Shown here: piece by piece, positions 36,501-48,520 of the stretch
Layout of the letters: every line of letters starts with the position of its first letter
Numbering within the stretch: position 1 is the first letter of the stretch
DNA from: Plazaster borealis
Taxonomy: Eukaryota; Echinodermata; Asteroidea; Forcipulatida; Labidiasteridae
Length of the DNA stretch: 64,000 bases
Assembly: GCA_021014325.1 (NCBI GenBank)
Contig: CM037463.1
Span: forward strand, 21,770,026-21,834,025
Direction: 5' to 3'
Notes under the pieces: generated by a model
Databases searched by the model: none
Told to the model about the DNA's origin: nothing
What the model saw: only the letters and a program-made list of their open reading frames with translations
Translations under genes and position numbers: made by a program

Positions 36501-39500
36501 TCATTTAAAAAACTGTTAAACAAATTCCAAAGACAGACAGTTTTCTTTTATTCTGGGCACTTATATACAGTTGTGTGTCTGTGGACCTGCCCCTGTTGAT
36601 TTTAAAGGGAGGGTATACCTTTGGTAACTACTCAAAATATCAATGACCATAAAAAATAGCTTGATAAAGAGCACTGGAGAGCTGTTGATATTATAAAACA
36701 TTGTTAGTAACGACCCCCTTTGAAGTAATGCAGTTTTAAAGAAAGAGGTAATTTTTCACCCAATTATTCTCATGCATCTGAAAGCACACAGTTTTATGCA
36801 ACAAGGGTGTTTTTAATTTTTTTTCTTTCTATTATTTTCTTGCAACTTCAATGACCAATTGAGCCCAAATTTTCACAGGCTTGTTATTTCATGCATATGT
36901 TGGGAATACACCAAGTGAAGATACTGGTCTTTGACAATTGCCAAAAGTATACCCTGCCTTTAATAATTGATTTAAAAGCCAAAAGCAACAAAGATTAAAT
37001 CTGTAAACAACATATGGTTTTATTGATCGATGAGACTGGACAAATTAGAGTCTTCTGAAAAGCCCCTGGAAAACTATTTATGTGAGCAATAAACGTTGAT
37101 CAACAAAATCCAACCTTGGGAAAACGTTAAGCCAATGTATTGATATATATATGGCCAGCTGTCTCAATATGTTTGGTTTTATCTTTTTTTTTTCCCCTCC
37201 AGAAATACCAAGCCAGAAGAACTGGAATTTAAATCCTGATGCATCCTACGTCTACTACTGCGACAATGAAACAGTTAACGGTAAGTTACAAAGGAGATTG
37301 AATGAGAATGGGTTGGTTGTCGTTTCAGTGGTGGTGCTTTATGTTTTTGTTTATTTGTGTGTTTGTTTGTTTTCTCAACAGCTGTTGTAATAAATCATGA
37401 GTTACTGTGTCTTGTTATTGCTGGTTTTATTATATTTGTATATGATCTATTGTAGATCTTATACAGATCCTTTTTTGATGATTTTGTTGAAGTTTCTAAA
37501 CCCTATTTTGTTTAATTTCTTGATATTGTCCTCAGGAGTTGAGTTTCCATTTGTACCCGAGACGAATGGAGTGCCTTTGGTCTGCGATATGTCTTCAAAT
37601 TTCCTCTCAAGACCAATTGATGTTTCAAAGGTGATTTTCTTTCAACTGTCAAATTGATTAAATCGTTCAATTCTCATTCCCGTTTTTAAACATCTGTTGG
37701 CAAACTTATTTACTGAATAAAATTGTAGGAGACTAAGGGTCGCGTTTGAATTGGCGGCTACAGCTTTGGCTGTTGCTAAGGGTGTTGCCAAGGGCAGCCT
37801 ATGCTCCAATGCATAATGATGTGACGACCAAGCTATAGCCGTAGCCGCCTAAGATTTCAAACTCTAGTTGAGTGGAGACGGCATGTATTCTAAATCTTCA
37901 TATGTTTTTTCGTGTGTGGACAGTTTGGTCTGATCTACGCTGGAGCCCAAAAGAACATTGGATGTGCTGGCATAACGGTCATCATCGTCAGAGAAGACTT
38001 GATTGGCCACGCGGTCAGAGAATGCCCCATAATATTTGACTACAAGGTACAGGTCGGCAACAACTCCTTATACAACACTCCACCAACGTATAGGTAAGTT
38101 GACCCCTTATTGGGTCACCGATGGTCACAGATAACATGGTGAAATTATTTTGTAATCGTTAAACATACACATACAAGGTCAAAGTGATCAGTGATAACGA
38201 AATCTTTAATACAGTTCGCTAGCTAATTCTAGCTTCAATTTGAAGGAGCCGGTGAGGATTTCTACAAAAGTGACTAAATTAAGCATCAAAAGCTGTCTTG
38301 GTGTTAAAGTAGTTCAAGTATTAGGCTGTTTCCGAATTGGGGCCTATGCTGGATCGCCGCATCATCATGCGTTGAAATACAGGACGTCCATTGATACCCT
38401 GTGACAAGCTGACATAGAGGGCATGCACAGCAGACACAGAACAGAACCGTACACAACTTTGACACAGTTGACTTTTTTAGCTTGTCATTTTCCGGGTTCC
38501 ATTTCTATGGTCTTAACCCAATGTTGCCGTTGTAACATTTTGGTATTTGATGTTTTCTGTCTTGCAGCATCTACATCATGGGTCTCGTCTTCAAGTGGCT
38601 GAAGGAGCAAGGCGGTGCAGCCAAGATGGCAGAGCTGAGTAAGATCAAGTCTTCCATGGTTTATGACATCATCAACAATTCAAACGACTTCTACTATTGC
38701 GCCGTTGAGGAGTCCGCAAGGAGTCGCATGAACGTCGTGATGAGGGTCGGTGGGAAAGATGGCGTCGAGGAGCTGGAAAAGAAATTCTTGGAGGAATGCC
38801 AGAAGCTGGGAATGGTCTCTCTTAAAGGTCACAGGTAAGAGCAAGAGACGTAATGATGTCATAAATATTATGTTGCAGTGCTGGACTTTTGTTTAAGAAA
38901 ATGTGAGCCTGAAACAGTTTGCTGAGAACAATATGTTGTTTTAAGAATTTGAAGACTCGACGGTTAAGGAAAATAACCAAGTTTTGTATCGGTCATTTTG
39001 TTTTAATCCGTTAAAATTGCGTAACGAATGCTGATGTGCAAAAGTAGAATTTGAATACTGGATCACCCCGTTTGTAAATTAAAAAATTTCTTAAAATTCT
39101 AAAACGCTATACAGAGGAACAAAATACGCAGTGAGCTGAATTTTAATCAGATATAAAAACATATATGTAAGATTTGCGTTTAACCTACATACTGCAAAGA
39201 TGAGAAAAATCAAAATACGTTTGGTATTAAATAAAAACTTACTTGGTAAGAAGTACAGCAGCTTTGGATAGTATAATGATTTTGAGAAACTTTTCACTTC
39301 GAAGTACTGCGGTTATGGAAAAAGATATCACTTTTTATTCCCCAAAATTTGAATCCGACAGTAACGTTTCTCAGATTGTGTATTCCAATTGAAGATTATT
39401 CTTTCTGCGTGGACATAACCGCTCCAGATTTTTGGCAATATTATCTCAATCTTATATTATGGCAATCTTATACCACCTTTTGAAATGAAATTTTCACAGG

Positions 39501-39741
39501 TTAGTTTTATGGTATATATCTACAACTTTGTTCCAATTACCAAACGTATACAATCCCTTTTAGACCGTTGTCTTAGCAATGTCTGTCATTCTGGATACTG
39601 TTAAAACAAATTTCTTTGTTCTTCTTTCTTGTCTACAGGTCGATAGGAGGTCTGCGTGCCTCGTTATATAATGCCATGAGCGTACCAGAGGTCAACAAAC
39701 TCACAGACTTTATGCTCGACTTTATGGCCAGGCATAGGTAG
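33527..39741 (+). CDS. PSAT1: phosphoserine aminotransferase
   Basis: PSAT1 transaminates 3-phosphohydroxypyruvate with glutamate to give phosphoserine, the second step of serine synthesis, using PLP. Exons: 33527-33583, 34755-34815, 35496-35565, 36261-36457, 37203-37280, 37536-37630, 37924-38093, 38568-38834, 39639-39741. All are GT/AG and in frame, giving 365 aa (about 370 in human). Motifs in order: FAAGPAKLP near the N-terminus, LSHRSAEF, the phosphate-binding [45 protein letters not shown] with Asp172 for the PLP ring nitrogen, YAGAQKNIG with Schiff-base Lys196, YNTPPTY, and [15 protein letters not shown]. Relative to human it lacks about 4 residues before TADY. Introns 2, 4 and 8 contain MITEs. 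The first clear AATAAA after the stop is at 41735, implying a long 3' UTR that includes a MITE, unless the ATTAAA near 40292 is used. Confidence 0.97.
34131..34352. repeat. tandem duplication in PSAT1 intron 1
   Basis: 34131-34221 and 34256-34350 both run from TTTCTTCTTTT through TTGTGATGATTGATTGATAA to CATTTCAAATTTTTGACACC, with a few changes. The unit is about 125 bp. Confidence 0.8.
34920..35291 (+). mobile_element. MITE family 1, copy f (PSAT1 intron 2)
   Basis: TTAAAGGCACTGAACACG to CGTGTACAGTGCCTTTAA, plus orientation, full interior. It pairs in inverse with the copy at 36602-36963 across PSAT1 exons 3 and 4. Confidence 0.9.
35703..36062 (-). repeat. dispersed repeat, GGGCTCGAATTT family (PSAT1 intron 3)
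   Basis: Begins ACAGGGCTCGAATTT and ends GAGCCCTGCT. The body matches the reverse of 63243-63643, including AAGATTTATC-type and CACAAGAC-type words. The two ends are themselves inverted (AGGGCTCGAA / TTTGAGCCCT), so this is a TIR element. Confidence 0.75.
36602..36963 (-). mobile_element. MITE family 1 variant, copy g (PSAT1 intron 4)
   Basis: Ends TTAAAGGGAGGGTATACC and AGTATACCCTGCCTTTAA, a variant terminus also seen at 50311. The interior is minus-oriented (GGTCTTTGACAATTGCC at the right end). Confidence 0.88.
39215..39563 (-). mobile_element. MITE family 2, degenerate copy (PSAT1 intron 8)
   Basis: Shares AGAAGTACAGCAGCTTTGGA, AAACTTTTCACTTCGAAGTA and TTTCTCAGATTGTGTATTCC with 40840-41222, on the opposite strand. 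The right end CCAATTACCAAACGTATAC is kept and the left end is eroded. Confidence 0.8.
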
Positions 39742-42700
39742 ATAAAGTTACGTCATCAACGGACAATGATCACACTGGTGATTAAAAGATTATTCATATT
39801 TGTGAAGAATTTTACCGGACAAATCTTTGGAGGGGAAAAGAGAGGAATGTACTTCAAAAGTCGCTTTACTTGGACGGAACTTTTCAAGACAGCTGCGGAC
39901 AGAGGAACTTGCCTTCATGTTTTGTACATAATTTCATTCAATAGTACTGTAAATATTATAATTATTGTTAATTTCTGTCTTGAATTTAATTTATGTGCAT
40001 CTTTGTGGTCTAGCAAGGTCTTAAGTAATTTCAGGAAGAAGTGGTCAAGAAATCTTTACATTTCTGGTCTCTTTGAGGCTAAAAACTACACGCTGCAATA
40101 TTGCCTTCGAAAACATGATTCTTCTTTTTCCTTTCAAGAATGTGACTTTCCCCCACCCTTTTATGTATTCAAAACCAGCAAACCATTATCAACAACTGTT
40201 TTACTTTTGTAACATGTTTAAAAAATAACATGTTTTAAAAAAACACTAAAGAGAAATACTGTTTGATTGAATTTGACTAATATTTCTCTGAAATTAAATT
40301 CTTAATTTGCATTGATTGTTAAATCTTACAAAAAGACACAAACCTAAGCACTATCTAATGTAAAGTCGTTCTGGAAAGAATTGTTCATCTTTTATAATAG
40401 CACGGTCGCTAAAAAACTTTTTTTGTAAAACGGATCAACTTACAACAAGAATAGATTACATGTGGGTTGAAGTGGTGGAGATTTAGATAACGTTGTTTAA
40501 ATAATGCCACCAGACACAGGGAGATATGATAAATGTTTTCCTGAACTCTGGATATTATTGCCTGATTTGGTTTTTCCCCAGTTATTTTCCATCATGCGTT
40601 TATAACTTGACATACCTTGGAAGTGCCTGGTTTGACCTGTGGCCTGGGAGACGGGCCAAGTTCCACCCTGGATATTGTGTACGTTGTGGAGGCTCTCCTT
40701 TAGGGTCTGTATAGTGTGGTACTTCAACCACTTTCGCCATACACGGGGAAATGATTTCAATGTTGTAAAAGCTCATGACAAAGAATGTGGAATATGAAGA
40801 AACAAAAACACCCATGTATTAGTTTTATGAACACATCTGTTAAAGGGTCTGTATACGTTTGGTAATTGGAACCCACTGTTTGTTTCAATCCTATATAATT
40901 GTAGAAATATACCATAAAACTAACCTGTGAAAATTTCATTTCAAAAGATGGTAGCGTTTTGAGCGAGATATTACCGAAAACCTGGGGGGTTGTGTTCACG
41001 CAGGAAGAATAATCTGCAATTGGAATACACAATCTGAGAACGCTTCTCAGATAGAAATTTGTTGGGATAAAAAGTGGTAATTTTTCCATAACCGCAGTAC
41101 TTCGAAGTGAAAAGTTTCTCAAAATGCATGATACTATCCAAAGCTGCTGTACTTCTTACCAAGTAAGTTTTTGTTGCCAATAATTTTCAGAGTCATTACC
41201 AAACATTTACAGACCCTTTAAAGACGTGGTGAAACAGTTACACGTTTTCCTAAAGTTACACGACAGCATATTTGAAAATAAGCAACAAAATATTTTAGTT
41301 TTCTTGTCAAAGATAAGCGAACTCGGAATGCTTGAAGATAAAACAATTATACTAAATGAGTATTAAAGAATGACGTTATTCTCTCTCTGGTTAATTTTTT
41401 CTGAAGAGTGACATTTTCATTTTACCCGAACGTACGCTTTGTATACATTTTTCTGAATGTGGAGCAATGTTCGAGATGATATTACAGGACAAAAATGTGT
41501 GCTTGAACTTGTATTGGGGGAGTCTTAAATTAGGTTTAAATTCATGTGATCGTTTTAATTGAAGAAGAAGCAGAAAACACTTGCATTGTTTCATTTTCCT
41601 GTAAGATATGACTCAAGTTTTGCATTACTTGAAGAGGTTACGGAAAGTACTCTGCAATGTGGTTATTCGTGTTAATTATATTGAAATCTTAATTCTGTGT
41701 GAAAAGGAAAAATATTTTTGTAGCTGTAAATATTAATAAAGATTTCTAAAGCGTATTATTGTGACTTTGTCGATTGTTTCTATTATTTACGGTCATCATT
41801 GTCATGGTTATTTTCCACTTGTAACTATAAACATTGTTTCATATAGCAATTTTGCTAAGATTTTTTTTGCAAGGAACTTTTTTTATTTGTTTATTCATAA
41901 GTTATAGAAACTACCTTAGTAACAAGATCATGGGCATAAAGGGTTGATTTTAAAGGGGTGGGACGGAAAAGTAGCGGCAAAGCAGAATGAAAATGACATG
42001 TTGCATAACGAGTCGGCCTGGTTGCAAGGAGCACAGGAGTGTTAGGTTCATCATCATTTGAGACAAGTTTTTTGTTCAATAATCTTTAGTAGTTTTAATC
42101 CAACTTTCAGAAACCACAATTCAGAGTTGGCTAAACATGACACAAAATACATAGGCCTATATTTTTAAAAGGGAATTTTTTGATATCAACTTTTGGTTAT
42201 GATTGCATTTCACCAGTTTGCACAATGTATTTTTTCTGTATTTATGTCGAACCAAAATTGCTACCATTATTATACAAGTTGTGATCAGGGTAATTTTAGC
42301 TTTCATTTCCGGATAGTGTTGGCATTGGAGCAGGTTGCCGGAAATCATGTTGAGAGGAAGATCGTATTTTGGCACTCTATGGGTTTTGGTTCTCGAACCC
42401 TTGATTATGTATAGGTGTAGGTAAAAACGATGATTTCTATCTCCATGATTTACTCTACCATGCCTCGATCAATCTATATTTACCCACACAGGGGGTGATT
42501 CGTGTTATACAATGGTTTATTTCTAGAGATACTTTATTACCATATCATCATCTAACATCAATGGTCATTGTTCATGGGATTATGGCTAGATATGGAGACA
42601 GTTTGAACTATTTACTAAAGGATTAGCAAATCTTTTCGCAAACATTGCACATAAGGTAAAATGATGCAACTTTACAAAGTACGGCCACGGGCATGCTTCT

Positions 42701-43904
42701 AGATCTATGCATGTTTTACATGGTTACACACCGATGTTCCGACACCCCTGGTGTATTTTCCTACTTACCAACCCTAACCCTATAGCATGTAAATTACGAG
42801 AGGGTTTGGAGCAGTCACCGGAAGTTACATAAATGCTTTGGTTCCATATTATTATTTACTAAAAAAACACAACTTCTCCCTTCGTTATACATGCCAGCAC
42901 CATGCAAATGGAGTTCTAGATGACTTAATTGAAGAGGCAACCAGGAGCCCAGTATCATAAAACTGTGTTAAGCAGAAAATACTTTCTTTGGAAATGTCTT
43001 TGCTAAGCCAAAAAAATGATTGGAATATCAGTCGCAACAACCTAAACTTGATGACCCCGTTGGCCTTCATGCACATTATTTCTACTGTGCAAGTTTCATT
43101 TCAATCCTTACATCCAAACACTGGCAATCATCTTTAATTCAAGTTTGTTAATTTCTTAGGTAATGACCTAGAAATTGAACACAAGGGGGCAATAATTTAA
43201 TAACAATTAAAAATAGAGTGAACGATACACATGACAAAATCAGGACAATTGGAACCCCTGGAGGGTTACAACAACTTCAAGTGAATATGATACCTAGTTC
43301 CCCCCTTTAGTCCCTAGTGTTTGTGCTTTCAAGCCGCATAAAATTGGTGTCAGTGACGTTTTCTGTTATTTATAGGGAATGTTACAAGTAACAAGTTTAT
43401 GTCTGTTCGACACAGCATGGTCTGTAAAAAATAGGGGAATTATAGGCCATAGAGAAATAAATGAAGTAAAATAAGTTAATCTTTAGTTATTTGACACGAC
43501 CTCGTTGTTTTTTCGTATTTTGCTTGTGTATATAAACCTTTAATTTCCCGATGTAAGCACCCACGCACCCGTGCACCCCACTCCAGTCGGACAACTTTAC
43601 ACGTGTAGAAAATAATACAGTGTGAAGGTTTGTTTTCTTCAAAATTCATAGTCTATTCTCTATGAAAAAGTACTCAAACATCCTAGGATGAACGTTGGAG
43701 AGTGGCAGAATGTATGTGCAGCTTTATGCAATAATAATCCGCGCACTCCCGTTAACAGTTCTGTCATTCATCCCGCAGTGATAAGAGAAATATCCAGATA
43801 TGCAAGACAGAAAAACATTCAACAGCGACATTAGAACAAAACAAAATGCACTATTTGCTTACTGAAGCAAAAACCATAACAAAAAAAATATAAAAAGATC
43901 AGCT
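39742..43904. other. PSAT1 3' UTR and intergenic region
   Basis: Contains the MITE at 40840-41222 and a candidate poly(A) signal AATAAA at 41735-41740. Beyond 41760 no coding exon was recognised. The stretch 42000-43900 is low-identity AT-rich DNA with one partial GCTAAGCAGAAAAT-type repeat end near 42945-43030. Confidence 0.55.
40840..41222 (+). mobile_element. MITE family 2, full copy
   Basis: TTAAAGGGTCTGTATACG to TTTACAGACCCTTTAA. It shares the GTTTGGTAATT subterminal motif with family 1 but has a different core (GGAACCCACTGTTTGTTTCA, TTCCATAACCGCAGTACTTC). It probably lies in the PSAT1 3' UTR. Confidence 0.88.
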
Positions 43905-43976
43905 TTCCCACACCGGGAATCGAACCCGGGCCACGGCGGTGAGAGCGCCGGATCCTAACCACTAGACCATATGGGA
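43905..43976 (-). tRNA. tRNA-Glu (CTC)
   Basis: 72 nt on the minus strand. The acceptor TCCCATA pairs with TGTGGGA (one G-T pair), with an A discriminator. A box TGGTCTAGTGGTTAGGA. The anticodon stem GGCG/CGCC encloses the loop CTCTCAC, giving anticodon CTC. B box GGTTCGATTCC sits in a perfect T arm. There is no intron. The downstream TTTTT on the minus strand (about 43895) is a pol III terminator. The sequence departs from the eukaryotic tRNA-Glu consensus at only a few stem positions, so it should be functional. Confidence 0.95.
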
Positions 43977-44314
43977 TTGACACGAAAGTCATGATTTTTG
44001 GTAACTCTTAAATAATTGGGTTATAAATGATTTACCAAAGTCGTTTAAATAAGTGATGATGCCTTGTTAGTAAATGTCTCAATTAAATAAGGTTATTTAG
44101 CTTCTTCAATTTCTAGTGTTTCCCAGTCTGTAGCCACACTATTGTCAACTACGTCAAGTTCAGTCTTCACAATTTATTAATTTTTAGAAAAGTTAACGGG
44201 ACAAAGGTTTGCGCCCTCTAGTGATGAAATTATTAGATTCGTGAATGAATGACATCCGACAACAAACGGAGGTTCTTATCCCGTCTGCACTCGCTCCAAA
44301 GTTAACCGGTAAAA

Positions 44315-46108
44315 ATGTCGGATGGAAATTCCTTGGTTGCGTTGATAGATTGTGTGAATTTTTCTGCAATGAAACATACAACTCAAAGACGAAAAGACCC
44401 AGAAAAAACACCGTATATCAACCATCCAATTGGTAAGGATAACTTGCTTTGCATATAGGCCTATTCTTCATTCTCCAAATGGCCACTGCATGCCACTCTG
44501 CACTGCCTGGTCGGTGTCTCAAGATCGATCTGATGCCAACCTCCATGCCCCGCAACGCCCTGTAGACTACCCAACAAGTTAGCCCCACATGTGTGGCCAT
44601 AGTGTGAACCATTGGCCACGCTAGTGAGGCTAACACTAAGACTCTTAAGACCATGACTACATGAGCATATATTTTTAATCTTGTTAAATACACTATTCCA
44701 CTAAAATATGATTTTGTTTTCAGGTGTGGCTAGAATTTTGGCAAAAGAGGGAGGCATTTCAGACCTTGCTACTTTACAGGTGAGTATTGACAGCCAAAAT
44801 GCTATGCAAATAATTATCATGTTATTAAATGTTTTAGTGTTATTTATTACTGAATCACAAATGTAAACTAAAATACTTATATTAAATTTGTCTGTTTTTT
44901 TTTGTTAAAGGCAGTGGACACTATTTTATTGGTAATTACTCAGAATAATTATTGGCATAAAACCTTACTTGGTAACGAGTAATGGGGAGCTGTTGATAGT
45001 ATAAAACATTGTGAGAAACGTCTCCCTCTGAAGTAACGTAGTTTTCGAGAAAGAAGTAATTTTCCACGAATTTGATTTCGAGACCTCAGAATTAGATTTT
45101 GAGGTCTCAAAATCAAGCATCTGAAAGCACACAACTTCGTGTGACAAGGGTGTTTTTTCTTGCATTATTATCTCGCAACTTCGACGACCAATTGAGCTCA
45201 AATTTTCACAGGTTTGTTATTTTATGCATATGTTGAGATACACCAAGTGAGAAGACTGGTCTTTGACAATTACCAATAGTGTCCAGTGTCTTTAAACCAC
45301 CATGTATTGTAAAAATTAAGTTTACTTGTTTATTAATTATATGGTTTATTAATAAACCAGAAATAAACCAGAACTATATTAACATCGTGCATGTTGAATG
45401 TTGCATTAATTGGTGTACACTCCTTCTCAAACTTTAAAAGCAATTGCTGGTGTTCTGATGGAGAGGATAGGTTGCAATTCCATGTGTGCTGTGTATTTGT
45501 GTTGTTGGTGTTTCTGTAAGTGTTAGGGTGCTTATCAGATGGTGATATTGTCAATTTTGTCCTAGGAGAGAGAATTGGAAGCTCCATTCCTCTAATAGCT
45601 TACCAGTGTTTCTCTCTGGAACCCTTTCAGTTTGGACTGCAGCTGGCCACTTGTGGTACTGGTAGCCTATCTCAAAGTGGTAGTGCTTATATACTTACTC
45701 AAACTTAATATTATTATAATTTCACAGGCTGCCGTGCTTCATGACACAGTCGAAGACACAGACACCACGTTGGAAGAAATCGAAGAGCACTTCGGGAAAG
45801 AAGTGCGTGCCATAGTTGCTGATGTCACAGACGACAAGACCCTTCCCTCTAAAGAGAGGAAAAGACTCCAAATTGTTCATTCTCCATTTATTTGCCCGAA
45901 GGCCAAGCTGGTGAAACTCGCAGACAAATTATACAACTTCCGTGACTTGGAGAGGAGTGACCCTGAAGGATGGACCAAGGAAAGAGTCCAGGAATACTTT
46001 GAATGGTCAGCAAAAGTCATCAACGGAATCAGGGGAAACAACGAGGCCTTGGAGAAAGAACTGGATAAACTATTCGCTAATCGGGATATCGTTATAGAGA
46101 AAAAATAG
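44315..46108 (+). CDS. HDDC3: MESH1/HDDC3 hydrolase, copy A
   Basis: MESH1 is the small animal relative of bacterial SpoT. It hydrolyses ppGpp in vitro and is reported as an NADPH phosphatase in animals. Exons 44315-44432, 44724-44779 and 45728-46108 join in frame to 184 aa (179 in human). Metal ligands are all present: His37 (in TPYINHPIG), His63-Asp64 ([14 protein letters not shown]) and Asp124 ([12 protein letters not shown]). The catalytic Glu67-Asp68 pair and the Arg26-Lys27 of QRRKDPEKTP are also intact. C-terminus [18 protein letters not shown]. Intron 2 contains a MITE (44905-45295). The last 20 or so codons plus stop are repeated in the 3' UTR. A second copy follows 2.4 kb downstream in the same direction. 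Confidence 0.95.
44905..45295 (-). mobile_element. MITE family 1 variant, copy h (HDDC3-A intron 2)
   Basis: Left end TTAAAGGCAGTGGACACTA, right end AGTGTCCAGTGTCTTTAA. Interior minus-oriented, with a local direct/inverted triplet GAGACCTCAGAATTAGATTTTG absent from other copies. Confidence 0.85.
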
Positions 46109-46500
46109 TGTTTTTTTCTTATTTGAGATATTTATTAAGCCTTGGAGAAAGAACTGGATAAACTATTCACTAAACGAGATATCGTTAGAGAAAAAGAGTG
46201 ATTTTTTTTATTTGAGTTATTTAATAAAAAAACAGCGAGACCTTGGAGAAAGAACTGGATAAACTATTCACTGAACGAGATATCGTTATAGAGAAAACTT
46301 GTTTTTTATTTTATTTGTGTTATTTAATAAATAAAAATTGAAGGCCTTAGAGAAAGAACTGGATAAACTATTCACTAACGAGATATTGTTATAGAGAAAA
46401 AATATATATATTTTTTTATTTGAGTTATTTATGAAAAAAATAGCAAGGCCTTGGAAAGAACTGGATAAACTATTCACTAACGAGATATCGTTATAAAGAA
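46044..46500 (+). repeat. tandem repeat of the HDDC3 C-terminal codons and 3' UTR, array A
   Basis: The first unit is the true end of the gene (46044-46137). It is followed by four partial copies starting near 46138, 46235, 46343 and 46447. Each holds GAGAAAGAACTGGATAAACT (the last has one GA less), ACTATTCACTAA and GAGATATCGTTA, then an AT-rich tail. The period is about 95-105 bp. The downstream units share CACTAA(A)CGAGAT where the coding unit has CGCTAATCGGGAT, so they expanded from a common repeat ancestor. AATAAA occurs at 46223 and 46326 inside the array. Confidence 0.92.
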
Positions 46501-47395
46501 AAACTAGTGTTTATTTTCATTTGAGTTGATTGAAAATAAAAAATATTGTGTTATCGCAATAATTTTTCTATTGTACGTAGTTGGGATCATGCTCTATGTT
46601 GGGATTTATCAAAATAAATGCGTATTTTAAACTAAAACCAGTTTGTTCTTGTTTGGTTATGAAAGTTGTTTTATTGCATTTTAAAGTACCATGGAGAAAG
46701 ATGACACTTGACCTGGGCAAACCATCCTTTCTCTATGGGCAAACTCACGAGCAAAATAAAATTATGGGCCCCTGGATAATGCAAGTGCAAAGTTGACCAT
46801 TCAAAACCTATGAGTAAAGTAACAAGTAACTTCTACAACGAATGGCTGAGAATAATGCTGTTGGAGTTTTGTCAAAAGCTAGTTTTATGCCGAAATAGGC
46901 GCCCTCTTGATGTGATTTTTAACTAGCTTCTGAGTACTGTATTGGACCAAGTGGTTGAGCGCGGGGTTGCCGGGAGTGGCAACGACTACGCAATTTAAGA
47001 ACCCTAATTCGCTAAAATAAATCACAAAGCAACAAAAAATAACCCACACATGACAAGCAGGAATTCCGGAGGGCCCTCCGCTAACTACGGAAGGTTTAAT
47101 AATTAGTAATAAAGATAGTGTACTATACAGAAAAACGTAAAGAGCTGGCTGAAACTAAGTGAACTAAACATTGAATAATCAGCGGGAATGGAGACTTAGT
47201 GTAATGGGTGGTGCTAGGGGCTGGTGTGGCTGCACTAAACGTGCCTAGAAACATACAACATGCCAACAAAATAACCATGAGAGAACGAATCTAAATAATT
47301 TGTAAACCATACCTGAAAGTAACAGAACTCTCATGGAAAACAAGGTTGCCTCCAACCCTCCATGATGAGCTTGGAATGCACTGGCCAACGCCCCA

Positions 47396-48237
47396 CTAGC
47401 ACTGTTGGGCGCAAACTTCAATCCTCGCGCAAACTTCAGCCTCCGCTGAGCGCGCAAACTTGACGGCCCGATTTAACTTTGCGCGCGCAGGTTTAAGCCT
47501 GCGCACCAGATATTCCACGCAAATTTCAGGCCCTGCGCAAATTTGGTGCTTTTGCAAGTTCATAGAAAAGATATGAAAGTTATGCTGGTTTCTTAAATTT
47601 CAGTAAAAAGTAATTACTTCAGAAATTAATTGAGATGCACTGCAGCTGTTGACAAGTATAAAAGCATTTTGAGAAATGATTCCCTTTGAAGTCATTTGGT
47701 TGCAAAGAATGAGGCCATTTTCACCCCACCAAAGTTGAATCTTAAAAATTGTATGCCGTAACGTTTCTTAGCCATAAGAATGTGTACAAACTTGACTTAA
47801 CAAGAACCGTTGTTTACTGATTTCTCAAAAACATTACGACGGATTTTGATGGAATTTAAAAAAATTATTTTAGGGTGTATATTTTGAAAACTTGATGGTT
47901 GAAATAAATGCACTCCCAAAACCAAATGTATATGGTCCCTTTAAATAGAAATAAAAGTATACAATGGGCAAATTCTTCTGAACTGTGACAGCTAGCTACC
48001 ATGTTGCCGTTGAATCTGCAGCGTGCATGCAACCACGCAGCGACGCTATCAGGTCATTTTATGCCGTGCAGTTCATGTCGAGCTTAACAAATGAAGCGCG
48101 CAAACTTCATCCGCACACGCAAATTTGCCGCACGCAAATTTCAATCCCGCAAGCTTGAAGTTTGCGCGGCCCATCTTGAAGATTGCCCGCGCAAGCTTCA
48201 AGCTTGCGCGGGCGGCTTGTTTGCGCCCAACAGCACC
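47396..48237. mobile_element. TIR element with GCGCAAACTT subterminal repeats
   Basis: Left end GCACTGTTGGGCGCAAAC is inverted at the right as GTTTGCGCCCAACAGCAC (48220-48237). Both subterminal zones carry many short copies of GCGCAAACTT or GCGCAAGCTT in both orientations, unlike the AT-rich centre. No clear target duplication is seen. A related hairpin is at 48715-48805. Confidence 0.65.
47560..47946 (-). mobile_element. MITE family 3 or diverged family 2 copy
   Basis: Words such as GCAGCTGTTGACAAGTATAAA, CATTTTGAGAAATGATTCCC and the right end ATGTATATGGTCCCTTTAAA follow the layout of the other MITEs but are strongly diverged. It is nested inside 47396-48237. Confidence 0.6.
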
Positions 48238-48520
48238 ACTGAGCTTTTATACCCAGTTTCCGCCCGCCTGACTGAACCCCCAAAGAAACAGTATGCAATA
48301 TAAGGCTAGCAAGAAAAGAACTAGGCTAGTAAATAAAACACAAAGAAGCACCTAATCCCATGGAATCCATTCAGCCAACCCTATTAAGAAAGCATAAGAG
48401 AGGTTCCACTGGCACCAGCTGGCTTAGTTAGTAGCCTGAATGGCCATTTGTTTCAGTACTATGCTATAATACTCGCTCTTGATCTTGTTTGTAAGACGAC
48501 GGAACGTTTTGGGATAAAAA

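Larger units (their letters stand above)
46501..48520. other. spacer between HDDC3 copies
   Basis: No gene is visible. It contains a TIR-bounded element with GCGCAAACTT words (47396-48237) carrying an inserted MITE-like core. The stretch 46560-47390 shows nothing recognisable. The final 280 bp should hold the promoter of HDDC3 copy B. Confidence 0.55.
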
